From Pseudoflavonifractor sp050943825 (GTDB lineage: Bacteria; Bacillota; Clostridia; Oscillospirales; Oscillospiraceae), in NCBI RefSeq assembly GCF_050943825.1, contig NZ_JBMNPX010000010.1:31909-95908 (forward strand): a stretch of DNA of 64,000 nucleotides, written 5' to 3'. This document shows positions 31,795-40,239 of the stretch, piece after piece. The stretch's first letter is position 1. Every line of letters begins with the position of its first letter. The notes beneath the pieces are model-generated. The model searched no databases. It was given only the letters and a program-made list of their open reading frames with translations, and was not told where the DNA came from. Both the position numbers and the translations under genes were made by a program.

Positions 31795-33120
31795 ATGAAG
31801 GAGCTGAAGGGGAAGGAACTGCTGCTGGTTGGGTTCACTCTGTTCTCCATGTTTTTTGGCGCGGGGAACCTGATATTCCCGCCCTTTACAGGCGCCCAGG
31901 CGGGCACGGCCACCTGGATTGCCTTTGCGGGTCTGGCGGTGTCGGCGGTGGGCTTTCCCATTCTGGGCGTGGTGGCGGTGGCCCGCTCCGGCGGGCTGGA
32001 TAAGCTGGCGGGCCGGGTGAGCGCCCGGTTTGCGGCGGTGTTCACCTTTTTGATTTACCTGTCCATCGGCCCCTGCCTGGCCATTCCCAGAACAGCCAGC
32101 ACCTCCTTTGAGATGGCGGTCACCCCCTTCCTGGGGGAGAACGCTCCTGTCGGGCTGCTCCAGCTGATTTACTCCGTACTGTTCTTTGCCGCCGCGCTGG
32201 CGCTGGCGCTGCAGCCCGAGCGGCTCACCGACCGGCTGGGCAAGGTGCTCTGTCCCATCCTCATCGCCCTGATTGTGGTGCTCTTTGTGGGCTGCCTGGT
32301 CAGGCCGGTGGGCGGCTACGCCGCCCCTGCCGGGAATTACACCGGAAACCAGGCTGTCCAGGGCTTCCTGGACGGCTACCAGACCATGGACACCATCGCC
32401 GCCCTGAATTTCGGTATCATCATCGCCCTGAATATCAAGGCCAGGGGGGTGGAGAGCGAGAAGCGGGTGGTGCGGGGCACCATCCGGGCGGGCTGGATTG
32501 CAGGGGCCATGCTGCTGGTGATTTACGCCATGCTGGCCCACATCGGAGCCATGGCCAGCAGCGCCTTCCCGGGCGCGGCCAACGGCGCGGAGATTCTCAC
32601 CAAGATGGTGCCCGCCGTGTTCGGCCCCTGGGGCAGCGCCATTCTGGCGGCGGTGTTTGTCATCGCCTGCTTCAACACCTGCGTGGGCCTTATCAGCTGC
32701 TGCAGCGAGTACTTCTGCGGGCTGTTCCCCAAAATCTCCTACCGGTGGTGGGCGGTGTTCTTCGCCGTGGTGAGCATGGCGGTGTCCAACGCGGGCCTGA
32801 ACATGATTCTCAAGGTGTCAGTGCCCGTGCTCAACGCCATCTATCCGGTGGCCATTGTGCTTATTCTCCTGTCCTTCTGCCAGAAGTGGCTGGAGGGCCT
32901 GCGGTATGTGTACCCCGTCACCATTCTCTTCACCGGCGTGTCCAGCGTGCTCTCCGCCCTGCGGGGCGCGTCCCTGCTGCCCGCTGGGGTGGCTGAGCTG
33001 CTGATCAAAGCGCCCCTGGCGTCCATGGGGCTGGGCTGGGTGATTCCGGCGGTGGTGGGCGCCGCCATCGGCATCATCCTGTCTCTGGTGATGGGCGGAC
33101 ACCGTACTCAGTTTGAATAA
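31795..33120 (+). CDS. brnQ: Branched-chain amino acid transport system II carrier (BrnQ)
   Basis: A 441-residue polytopic membrane protein of the LIVCS family, importing leucine, isoleucine or valine with a cation. The start KGKELLLVGFTLFSMFFGAG and the following NLIFPPFTGAQAG are diagnostic for the first helices. About twelve hydrophobic segments follow, including IYLSIGPCLAIPRTAS. ATG 31795 follows ACGGGAGGTCGTGT; an upstream ATG at 31765 has no ribosome site. No leader regulation is visible in the 60 bp between the ferredoxin terminator and the start. A hairpin terminator follows. Confidence 0.93.
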   Translation: MKELKGKELLLVGFTLFSMFFGAGNLIFPPFTGAQAGTATWIAFAGLAVSAVGFPILGVVAVARSGGLDKLAGRVSARFAAVFTFLIYLSIGPCLAIPRTASTSFEMAVTPFLGENAPVGLLQLIYSVLFFAAALALALQPERLTDRLGKVLCPILIALIVVLFVGCLVRPVGGYAAPAGNYTGNQAVQGFLDGYQTMDTIAALNFGIIIALNIKARGVESEKRVVRGTIRAGWIAGAMLLVIYAMLAHIGAMASSAFPGAANGAEILTKMVPAVFGPWGSAILAAVFVIACFNTCVGLISCCSEYFCGLFPKISYRWWAVFFAVVSMAVSNAGLNMILKVSVPVLNAIYPVAIVLILLSFCQKWLEGLRYVYPVTILFTGVSSVLSALRGASLLPAGVAELLIKAPLASMGLGWVIPAVVGAAIGIILSLVMGGHRTQFE

Positions 33121-33128
33121 AGAAAAGA

Positions 33129-33166
33129 AAAAGCAGCCCTCCGTACCAGGTACGGAAGGCTGCTTT
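33129..33166. terminator. Terminator between brnQ and the alpha/beta hydrolase gene
   Basis: An imperfect stem of about 18 bp (33129-33147 with 33149-33166, TCCGTACC with GGTACGGA at the tip) lies between two convergent genes, with T-rich flanks on both strands. Confidence 0.75.
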
Positions 33167-33176
33167 GCTGTTTGGT

Positions 33177-34142
33177 TTAAAACTGTTCCAGCAGGAAGCG
33201 GCCGATGCTCTCCATGGCCAGATTGGCCTTGCGGGTGGGGAACATCTGGAACACATGCCACATGTCGTTCCAAACCTCCAGGCGGCAAGGCACCTGGGCG
33301 GCGTTCATCCGGTCCCGGAGGCGGATGGAGTCGGAGAGGAGCAGCTCGTTGCTGCCGGCCTGAATCAGGGTGGGCGGGAAGCCGGTAAAGTCCCCGAAGA
33401 GGGGGGAGAGGAGGGGGTTGGTCAGATCGTGATCCCTGGCGTAGGCGGCCCGGACGGCCTTGATGTACTCCAGGGTGATGGTGGGGTCCAGGGCGGCCCG
33501 CTCGGTGTAGGACTTGCCGCTGGCGGTCATGTCGGTCCAGGGGGACATGAGGATGAGCCGGGCGGGCAGCCTGCGGCCCATGGCCTTGAGCCGGTGGCAG
33601 AGCACCAGGGCCATGTTGCCTCCGGCGGAGTCGCCGGCCACTACAATGTCCCGTGCGCCGTAGCCCTGGTACATCAGGTAGTCCCAGGCCTTCATGGCGT
33701 CGTCGGCAGCGGCGGGGAAGGGGTGCTCGGGGGCCAGGCGGTACTCAAAGGCCAGCACCTCCCAGCCGGTGACGCTGGCCAGCTTGGCGGCCAGGGGGCG
33801 GGAGTAGCCCAGATTGCCGGTGGTGTAGCCGCCGCCGTGGCAGTAGAGCACGGCCCGGCGCCGGTCGTGGCCCCGCTCGGGCCGGACCCAGGCGGCGTTC
33901 ATGCCCTCCAGGCAGAAGGACTCCCACTTCATGCCCAGCATGGGGGCTGCCAGACGGCCCAGCAGCTGCTGGGCGGCACGCTGCCGCTCCAGATCCTCCG
34001 GCGCCATGGACTCGGGCAGGGTGGCGGAGTGGATGGCCTTGAGGGCCCGCATCATGGGGGCCAGCCGCCGGTCCTCGGCGGTCTCCCTGCGGGCGATGGG
34101 ACGGATGAGCTTCATCCGGCGTTTTTCGGGTTTGTGTTCCAT
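33177..34142 (-). CDS. Alpha/beta hydrolase of the hormone-sensitive-lipase type
   Basis: A 321-residue esterase-like enzyme. The oxyanion motif is YCHGGGYTTGNLG, the nucleophile elbow is VVAGDSAGGNMALVL, and the acid and base of the triad are likely in AGSNELLLSDSIRL (Asp) and NDMWHVFQMF (His). This matches the bacterial HSL (family IV) lipase group, which cleaves short-chain esters. No signal peptide, so it is cytoplasmic. ATG 34142 follows AAGGAGGTTCCC. It is divergent from an acyltransferase-like gene, suggesting making and breaking of the same ester or amide; that is inference. Confidence 0.85.
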   Translation of the reverse strand: MEHKPEKRRMKLIRPIARRETAEDRRLAPMMRALKAIHSATLPESMAPEDLERQRAAQQLLGRLAAPMLGMKWESFCLEGMNAAWVRPERGHDRRRAVLYCHGGGYTTGNLGYSRPLAAKLASVTGWEVLAFEYRLAPEHPFPAAADDAMKAWDYLMYQGYGARDIVVAGDSAGGNMALVLCHRLKAMGRRLPARLILMSPWTDMTASGKSYTERAALDPTITLEYIKAVRAAYARDHDLTNPLLSPLFGDFTGFPPTLIQAGSNELLLSDSIRLRDRMNAAQVPCRLEVWNDMWHVFQMFPTRKANLAMESIGRFLLEQF

Positions 34143-34271
34143 GGGAACCTCCTTGGAAAGATAGGGGGAAAATGCCCGCAGACGGGGCATCAGGTGACGT
34201 TGAGGATAGATTATATCATACTATGCCCGGCGGGAAAAGAAAAGAGGGAGAATTTGCGGCGGCCGGGCGGG

Positions 34272-34300
34272 TTGTAGTTTTGGGCGGAGCATGTTACAAT
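34272..34300 (+). promoter_or_regulatory. Promoter of the acyltransferase-like gene
   Basis: The -35 TTGTAG (34272-34277) and -10 TACAAT (34295-34300) have 17-bp spacing. On the opposite strand, TATAAT at 34211-34216 may serve the divergent hydrolase gene. Confidence 0.55.
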
Positions 34301-34348
34301 GTTGGATGCTGAAACGGCCCTCATCGGGCCGGGAGAAGAGGGAAGACG

Positions 34349-35638
34349 ATGCCCAGACAGAAGAAGGAAAAGCCGGACTGGTATCCGCTGGACAATGCGG
34401 GCGTGCTCTACGCCTCCATCCAGAAGGAGAAGTACTCGGCCATCTACCGGTTTTCGGCGGTGATGACGGAGGAAGTGGACCCTGCGGCCCTCCAGCGGGC
34501 GGTGGACAAGACCATGCCCCGGTTTCCCGGCTTCCGGGTGCGGATCAAGCAGGGACTGTTCTGGTACTACCTGGAGCCCAACGACGCCCCGGGCCCCTTT
34601 GTCCGGCCGGATATCGCCAACCCCTGCCAGCCGGTGCGGTTCAAGGAGGACAACGGCTGGCTGGTGCGGTTTTACTACTACCGGCGGCGCATCTCACTGG
34701 AGGTGTTCCACGCCCTGTCGGACGGCAGCGGCGCGCTGACCTTTTTCCGCACCCTGCTGGCGGTGTACCTGCGGGAGACGGGGGTGGATGTGCCCGAGGG
34801 CGGCGGCGTGCTGGATATCAGCGAGCCTCCGCCCAGGGAGGAGATGGAGGACGCCTATTCCTGCTATGTGGGAAGCAGGGTGCTCCGTGGCGGCTGGCAG
34901 AAGAAGGCCTATCCCAACACCAGTGAAGCGGAACCCTTTTACACCCTGAACGTGACCATGGGCTTCATGCCGGTGGATAAGCTCAAGGAGGTGGCCAAAC
35001 GCCACGGCGCGTCCATCACCGAGTATCTGGCGGCGGTGCTGATGCAGGCCATCATGGAGAACCAGGCGGCGGAGAAGCCCCACCGGCCCCGTCCGGTGGC
35101 ACTGGCCATCCCCATCAACCTGCGGGGCTGGTTCCCGTCCAAAACCCTGCGGAATTTCATCCTTACGGTGCGGCCCTGCATCGACCCGTCTCTGGGGGAG
35201 TACAGCTTTCAGGAGATTGTGGACCGGGTGCACCACTTCATGCGGCTGAGCATCAACCGGCAGGAGATGCGGGCGGTGTTCACGGGCAACGTGCGCTTCA
35301 CCACCAACCGGTTCCTCCAGATTATCCCCGTGGTGCTGAAGAACCCGGTCATGTCCCTGTCCTACCGGCTGCTGGCGGCCCGGCCCTACTCGGCCACCTA
35401 CACCAACCCGGGCCAGTTCAAGGTGCCGCCCGAGATGGCGCCCCACATCCAGCGGATGGAGGTCATTCTGGGCCAGGCCACCCGGCCGTCGCCCCACTGC
35501 GCCTCCATGAGCTACGGGAATGTGATGGAGGTGACCTTCGCGGGCACAGGGGTGTCCAGCGAGACGGAGCGGCGGTTCTTCACCCACCTGGTCAAAGAGG
35601 GAATACCGGTGCGGGTGGAGAGCAATCGAACAAACTGA
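34349..35638 (+). CDS. Acyltransferase-like protein (condensation/alcohol acetyltransferase fold)
   Basis: A 429-residue protein whose VFHALSDGSGALTFFRTLLA motif is the HxxxDG active-site signature of the CoA-dependent acyltransferase/condensation superfamily (alcohol acetyltransferases, WS/DGAT, NRPS condensation domains). The second-half segments VALAIPINLRGWFPS and MSYGNVMEVTF are consistent with the two-lobed fold. It begins MPRQKKEKPDWYPLDNAG, with no signal peptide. Start at 34349 after GGGAGAAGAGGGAAGACG. It forms a two-gene unit with the zinc-ribbon membrane protein 32 bp downstream and is divergent from an esterase. Acyl donor and acceptor are unknown. Confidence 0.7.
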   Translation: MPRQKKEKPDWYPLDNAGVLYASIQKEKYSAIYRFSAVMTEEVDPAALQRAVDKTMPRFPGFRVRIKQGLFWYYLEPNDAPGPFVRPDIANPCQPVRFKEDNGWLVRFYYYRRRISLEVFHALSDGSGALTFFRTLLAVYLRETGVDVPEGGGVLDISEPPPREEMEDAYSCYVGSRVLRGGWQKKAYPNTSEAEPFYTLNVTMGFMPVDKLKEVAKRHGASITEYLAAVLMQAIMENQAAEKPHRPRPVALAIPINLRGWFPSKTLRNFILTVRPCIDPSLGEYSFQEIVDRVHHFMRLSINRQEMRAVFTGNVRFTTNRFLQIIPVVLKNPVMSLSYRLLAARPYSATYTNPGQFKVPPEMAPHIQRMEVILGQATRPSPHCASMSYGNVMEVTFAGTGVSSETERRFFTHLVKEGIPVRVESNRTN

Positions 35639-35670
35639 CGGCCTGCGGGCTGTCTCAGAGGTGAGAGGAA

Positions 35671-36375
35671 ATGTCATACTGCGTCAACTGCGGTGTGGAG
35701 CTGGACGACACGGCCCAGGCCTGTCCGCTGTGCCACACGCCGGTGCTCAACCCCAACAAGCCGGTGGACATGTGGGGACCCAAGCCCTTTCCCACGGAGA
35801 AGGGGGAGGTGCCGCCGGTGTCCCGGTGGGAGCTCTCTCTGCTCATCAGCGCCATGCTGCTGTCGGTGTCGGTGTGCTGCGGGGTGCTGAATCTGTTCCT
35901 GCGGCCGGACCGGGGCTGGTCGCTGTACATCATCGGCGCGGCGGTGATGCTGTGGATCTGGTTTGTGCCGCCGCTGCTGCTGCGGCGGATGCACATCTGC
36001 CTGCGGCTGGGATTTGACGTGCTGGCCATTGCCCTGTATGTGTTCCTTATCTCGGTGGACCTGAACGGCAGCGACTGGTACTGGCATCTGGCGCTGCCCA
36101 TCATCCTGCTGGGCGGCGCGATTCTGCTGTGCCTGGCGCTGATTTTCCGGGGCGGAAAGCGGTCCATCCTCACCACCACCACCCTCATCATCGGCGCCAT
36201 TGGGCTGTTCCTGCTGGGGGTGGAACTGTTTGTGGACCACTTCCTCACCGGTACATGGCAGCCCGGCTGGTCCCTGGTGGTGGTGACGGTGTGCGTGGCA
36301 CTGGTGATTCCCCTGGTGATTGTCCGCCGGGTGCCCTCCCTGCGGGAAGAGGTCCGGCGCAGGTTCCATATGTAA
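35671..36375 (+). CDS. DUF6320-type zinc-ribbon membrane protein
   Basis: A 234-residue protein. The N-terminal zinc ribbon (MSYCVNCGVELDDTAQACPL then CHTP: two CxxC pairs) is followed by about 50 hydrophilic residues and then six transmembrane segments (for example WELSLLISAMLLSVSVCCGV). It ends in a basic cytoplasmic tail. I believe this is DUF6320, a family seen beside acyltransferase-like and esterase genes in Clostridia; its role is not established. ATG 35671 follows AGAGGTGAGAGGAA. Membrane location next to an acyltransferase suggests handling of a lipid-linked or exported acylated product (inference). Confidence 0.7.
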   Translation: MSYCVNCGVELDDTAQACPLCHTPVLNPNKPVDMWGPKPFPTEKGEVPPVSRWELSLLISAMLLSVSVCCGVLNLFLRPDRGWSLYIIGAAVMLWIWFVPPLLLRRMHICLRLGFDVLAIALYVFLISVDLNGSDWYWHLALPIILLGGAILLCLALIFRGGKRSILTTTTLIIGAIGLFLLGVELFVDHFLTGTWQPGWSLVVVTVCVALVIPLVIVRRVPSLREEVRRRFHM

Positions 36376-36380
36376 GAAAA

Positions 36381-36413
36381 AACCGCCTGCCGGCATTGCG
36401 CCGGCAGGCGGTT
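36381..36413 (-). terminator. Terminator of the small RNA (minus strand), also behind DUF6320 gene
   Basis: A perfect 14-bp stem (36381-36394 with 36400-36413). On the minus strand it ends with six T residues, so it fits the RNA gene at 36440-36595 best. The plus side has no T run. Confidence 0.75.
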
Positions 36414-36439
36414 CTGACGTCTTATAGCTCCCCGCTCTG

Positions 36440-36595
36440 GCCGTGTGGACCCATTTAAAACCTGCACGAAATGGCAGGTGGGTTGCCTCCATGATGTTTC
36501 TCCGCTTCCAACTTCCGACCTCGGGAGTCGGGAGGCCTGCGATCCGCACCATGAGTGGGGCATCCCGTTTCAGAAATGTGGGTTTAAATAAAGCC
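36440..36595 (-). ncRNA. ssrS: Probable 6S-like regulatory RNA
   Basis: The 256-bp space between two genes holds no frame but a conserved-looking RNA on the minus strand, ending at a T-run terminator. It can fold into one long interrupted rod. A closing helix (36580-36583 and 36574-36577 with 36449-36456) comes first, then an asymmetric central bubble whose 3' side holds a small hairpin (ACCTGC/GCAGGT). A helix of GGG-A-TGCC with GGCA-A-CCC follows, then CATGGTG with CATCATG and an apical CCGAC/GTCGG loop. This is the 6S RNA plan, which mimics an open promoter to bind sigma-A RNA polymerase. Ends are approximate. Another structured RNA is possible. Confidence 0.5.
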
Positions 36596-36631
36596 CATCA
36601 CGCACCGAGCAGGGAGGGGAAAAGAAAGACC

Positions 36632-36937
36632 TTACTGGTCCTCCTCCTCGTCCGCAAACAGCTGCTCCATAAACTGCTGGTACACCAGCTCCAGCTCCTC
36701 ATCGCTGTCCAGGGTGGAGAGCTGCTCCTCGCCGTTCTCCTCCACAACCTTCATGATGATGAGGCCGTACTCCTCGTCCAGATCCACATCCTCCACATCC
36801 TTGCCGTCCTCGACGGTGGGGAAGAAGGCCATGTAGGTCTCGCCGTTGTACTCCAGGGTGTCCAGATGCTCCAGCTCAAACTCGTTGCCGTCCTCGTCCG
36901 TGACGGTGATAAAATCCGGGCCGTACTCTTCGCTCAT
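36632..36937 (-). CDS. DUF1292 family protein
   Basis: A 101-residue very acidic cytoplasmic protein (MSEEYGPDFITVTDEDGNEF, then ELEHLDTLEYNGETYMAFFP). The ITVTDEDGNEFELE motif and the acidic tail identify DUF1292 (YrzB-like), widespread in Firmicutes and of unknown function, often near ireB and ruvX. The ATG at 36937 is given. A GTG three codons upstream (36946) is better spaced from the AAAGGA site and may be the true start. A promoter lies about 40 bp upstream. Confidence 0.82.
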   Translation of the reverse strand: MSEEYGPDFITVTDEDGNEFELEHLDTLEYNGETYMAFFPTVEDGKDVEDVDLDEEYGLIIMKVVEENGEEQLSTLDSDEELELVYQQFMEQLFADEEEDQ

Positions 36938-36973
36938 AGTCTGCACCGTTTCCTTTCCGATGTTTACATTGGT

Positions 36974-37002
36974 ATTGTAACCTGAATGCAGAAAAAATGC
37001 AA
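36974..37002 (-). promoter_or_regulatory. Promoter of the DUF1292 gene
   Basis: Minus strand: -35 TTGCAT (36997-37002), 17 bp, -10 TACAAT (36974-36979). Confidence 0.6.
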
Positions 37003-37064
37003 GAGAGGGACGAGCCAAATTTTATCCGGCGTTTACAACGGGCAGGAATTGTAAATCATTAGGG

Positions 37065-37093
37065 TGGACAAGAAGGCAATTTATGTTTATAAT
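37065..37093 (+). promoter_or_regulatory. Promoter of the class A PBP gene
   Basis: The -35 TGGACA (37065-37070) and perfect -10 TATAAT (37088-37093) are 17 bp apart, leaving an 85-bp leader. Confidence 0.65.
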
Positions 37094-37186
37094 ACCTTTT
37101 ATGCTGGTGGGGTGTAACCATTGGCGCATGGAGACTGGAAAGTGCAACGAATTGTATAGAGCACCATAGCTTACGGAGGTGTTATT

Positions 37187-40042
37187 TTGGCCAATACCAA
37201 CGAGACCCGGGGCGGAAGTCCGGGTCAGACCCCAGCGCCGCGGCGCAGAAAACGCAGAAAACGGGGCAGTACGGTGGGCCGTGTCTTTGCCACCATCGGC
37301 AAGGTCGTGGGCACGCTGCTCCTGGTGGGCATCACCACCTGTGCATTTCTGGCCTGCTTTGCGGCGGTCTATATTCAGCAGGTGATCATGCCCCAGACCG
37401 ACCTGAATCTGGGCGACTTTATTGTAGATATGTCTCTCTCCAGCACCATGTATTACACCGACAGCAGCGGCAACCTTCAGGAGCTGCGCACCATCTACGG
37501 CTCCGACGGCAACCGCGTCTGGGTGGAGTATGAGGACATTCCTGAGAACCTGATCAACGCCACCATCGCCATTGAGGACCACCGCTTCCGGGAGCACCAC
37601 GGCGTGGACTGGATCCGCACAGCCAAGGGCGTGCTGCTCATGTTCACCGGCGGCGACATCCAGGGCGGCTCCACCATCACCCAGCAGCTCATCAAGAACC
37701 TGACCACCGACAAGGAGGTCACGGTGCAGCGGAAGATTCTGGAGATTTTCCGCGCACTGGAGTTTGAGAAGAAGTACTCCAAGGACCAGATTCTGGAGGC
37801 GTATCTCAACTATATCTACCTGGGCGAGCGCTGCAACGGCGTCTATACCGCGGCCTATACCTACTTCGGCAAGGACGTGTCCCAGCTCTCCCTGGCCGAG
37901 TGCGCCAGTCTCATCAGCATCACCAACAACCCCTCACTCTACAACCCCTATATCAACCGGGAGAACAACACCAAGCGCGCCAACCTGGTCATCAGCCGAA
38001 TGCTGGAGCTGGAGATGATCTCCCAGGAGGAGTACGACCAGGCCAAGGCCGAGCTGGACGCCGGACTGAACTTTGTCCGGGGCGAGGACGAGGAGCGGGA
38101 CGAGACCGCCTACACCTGGTATGAGGACCAGGTGATTGACGACGTGGTGGCCGACCTGATGGAGAAGTACGACTACTCCGAGACCACCGCGCTGAACATG
38201 ATCTACTACGGCGGCCTGACTATTGAGACCTGTCTGGACATGGACATCCAGAACATCGTGGATTCGGTCTATCAGGACATGGACAATCTGCCCTACATCT
38301 CCTCCTCCGGCCAGCAGCTCCAGTCCGCTATCGTCATCGTGGACCCGGACGGCAACATTGTGGCCCTGTCCGGCGGCATGGGAGAGAAGGAGGGCAGCCG
38401 TATCTGGAGCCGCGCCACCGACAGTAAGCGGGCCCCCGGCTCTGCCTTCAAGCCCCTGTCGGTGTACGCCCCTGCCATTGACATGGGCCTCATCACCCCG
38501 GGCACTGTGTTTGACGACAGTCCCTATCAGCTGGAGGGGGGCAGCCCCTACCCCAGCAACTCCTACGGCAGCTACCTGGGCCGCATGACCGTCCGGGACG
38601 CCGTCAAGATCTCCTCCAACACCGTGGCCATCAAGACCCTGGCCATGCTGACACCCCAGGTCTCCTTTGACTTCCTGACCACCAAGCTGGGCTTTACCAA
38701 CAGCGACGACGGCCTGGTGTACCAGAAGCAGGTGGGCGACCGGACCCTGACCGACGTGGCCCTGGCGCCTCTGTCCATGGGCGGCCTGACCAACGGCGTG
38801 TCCGTCCGTGAGATGGCCACCGCCTACTCCGTGTTCCCCCGGGGCGGCACCTATCTGGACAGCCGCACCTACTACCGGGTGCTGGACTCCAAGGGCAACG
38901 TCCTGCTGGATACCAATGAGGACCGTGTGCCCGTCACCGCCGTGAAGGACACCACCGCCTGGTATATCAACTCCATGCTGGAGGACGTGGTGAGCACCCA
39001 GCGGGTAAGCGGCAACATCGCCACCGGCTACGAGGCCGTTCTGGACAACATGACCGTGGCCGGCAAGACCGGTTCCACCAACTCCAACCGGGACCGCTGG
39101 TTCGTGGGCTACACGCCCTACTACACCGCCGCCGTCTGGTGCGGCTACGACCAGCAGGAGCGCATCACCTCCAAGGGCAACCCGGCGGCTCAGATGTGGA
39201 CCAAGGTCATGAGCCAGGTCCACGCCGGACTGGAGAACAAGGACTTCCCCAAGCCGGACGGACTGACTGAGGTGACCATCTGTACCGAGAGCGGCATGAT
39301 TGCCACCGACGCCTGCGCCATGGACCCCCGCGGCCTTCAGACCGTGAAGGAGTACTACTTCGCAGGCGACGCGCCCACCGAGTACTGCACCGTCCACAAT
39401 ACCACCCCCTTCCCCGAGGGCGGACTGGTGACCGTGTGTCTGGACGATCCCTTCCTCAACAGCAGCGGCAATCCCACTGGCATGTACCACATCGCCGGGG
39501 AGAACTGCCCTGAGTCCAGCAAGGCCACCGTGTCGGTGCTGGATTTTGTCCGGGAGCGTGTGGGCAGCAATTACAGCATCGCCGACGATATCTTTACCAA
39601 GGACTATCTGATCCAGGCGGGTTCGGCGGCCTACTGTACCGTCCACAATGAGGTGCTGCCCTATGACCCGGCCACCTTCAACATTGACGACAAGACCACC
39701 TGGCCCACCCAGGCCCAGTGGCCCGGCTTCAATCCGGAGGATGAGAGCACCTGGCCTTTTGTGGAGACAACAGAGCCGGAGCCCTATGACCCGGAGAGCT
39801 TTGACTTCCTCAACCCGGACACCTGGCCCACCCAGGAGCAGTGGCCCGGCTTTGACATTGAGGACAACAGCACCTGGCCCACGCCCGGGGGCACGCCTCC
39901 CGGAACAGACCCCTGGGAGCCTACGGACCCCGGTGAGACCACACCGCCGGACAGCGGGGAGGGGGGCGGCGTGACGCCCACACCCAGCCCAACGCCCAGC
40001 AGTTCTCAGCCGCCGGAGGACCCCTATGTTCCGGCAGCATAA
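37187..40042 (+). CDS. Class A penicillin-binding protein (PBP1A-like)
   Basis: A 951-residue bifunctional peptidoglycan synthase. A basic cytoplasmic tail and one transmembrane helix (residues 38-62) precede the GT51 transglycosylase domain, with catalytic Glu130 in IAIEDHRFREHHGVD and QGGSTITQQ (159-167). The transpeptidase follows, with SAFK (Ser419, Lys422), SSN (476-478) and KTG (627-629). The last 100 residues hold a duplicated TTWPTQAQWPGF / DTWPTQEQWPGF motif and a Pro/Thr-rich tail, unusual for the family. It starts at TTG 37187 after a good ACGGAGGTG site. Monocistronic, with its own promoter and terminator. Confidence 0.93.
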   Translation: MANTNETRGGSPGQTPAPRRRKRRKRGSTVGRVFATIGKVVGTLLLVGITTCAFLACFAAVYIQQVIMPQTDLNLGDFIVDMSLSSTMYYTDSSGNLQELRTIYGSDGNRVWVEYEDIPENLINATIAIEDHRFREHHGVDWIRTAKGVLLMFTGGDIQGGSTITQQLIKNLTTDKEVTVQRKILEIFRALEFEKKYSKDQILEAYLNYIYLGERCNGVYTAAYTYFGKDVSQLSLAECASLISITNNPSLYNPYINRENNTKRANLVISRMLELEMISQEEYDQAKAELDAGLNFVRGEDEERDETAYTWYEDQVIDDVVADLMEKYDYSETTALNMIYYGGLTIETCLDMDIQNIVDSVYQDMDNLPYISSSGQQLQSAIVIVDPDGNIVALSGGMGEKEGSRIWSRATDSKRAPGSAFKPLSVYAPAIDMGLITPGTVFDDSPYQLEGGSPYPSNSYGSYLGRMTVRDAVKISSNTVAIKTLAMLTPQVSFDFLTTKLGFTNSDDGLVYQKQVGDRTLTDVALAPLSMGGLTNGVSVREMATAYSVFPRGGTYLDSRTYYRVLDSKGNVLLDTNEDRVPVTAVKDTTAWYINSMLEDVVSTQRVSGNIATGYEAVLDNMTVAGKTGSTNSNRDRWFVGYTPYYTAAVWCGYDQQERITSKGNPAAQMWTKVMSQVHAGLENKDFPKPDGLTEVTICTESGMIATDACAMDPRGLQTVKEYYFAGDAPTEYCTVHNTTPFPEGGLVTVCLDDPFLNSSGNPTGMYHIAGENCPESSKATVSVLDFVRERVGSNYSIADDIFTKDYLIQAGSAAYCTVHNEVLPYDPATFNIDDKTTWPTQAQWPGFNPEDESTWPFVETTEPEPYDPESFDFLNPDTWPTQEQWPGFDIEDNSTWPTPGGTPPGTDPWEPTDPGETTPPDSGEGGGVTPTPSPTPSSSQPPEDPYVPAA

Positions 40043-40127
40043 ACGGAGCAGGGCTCCGGACAGACCCTGATTGTCGGTGCCCGCCTGCGGGTGTCAGGCC
40101 GTCAGCGTCATCATATCAGGTATGACA

Positions 40128-40166
40128 AAAGCGCCCCCGGGATGCATCGCATCCCGGGGGCGCTTT
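40128..40166 (+). terminator. Terminator after the PBP gene
   Basis: A perfect 18-bp GC-rich stem (40128-40145 with 40149-40166) with loop ATC, followed by CAATTGTTTG, between convergent genes. Confidence 0.8.
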
Positions 40167-40239
40167 CAATTGTTTGTGTTATCTGCCCGTCAATACAGTC
40201 CTGAGAGACGTCATAAAGTAATAGAGAGACAGAGAGAAC

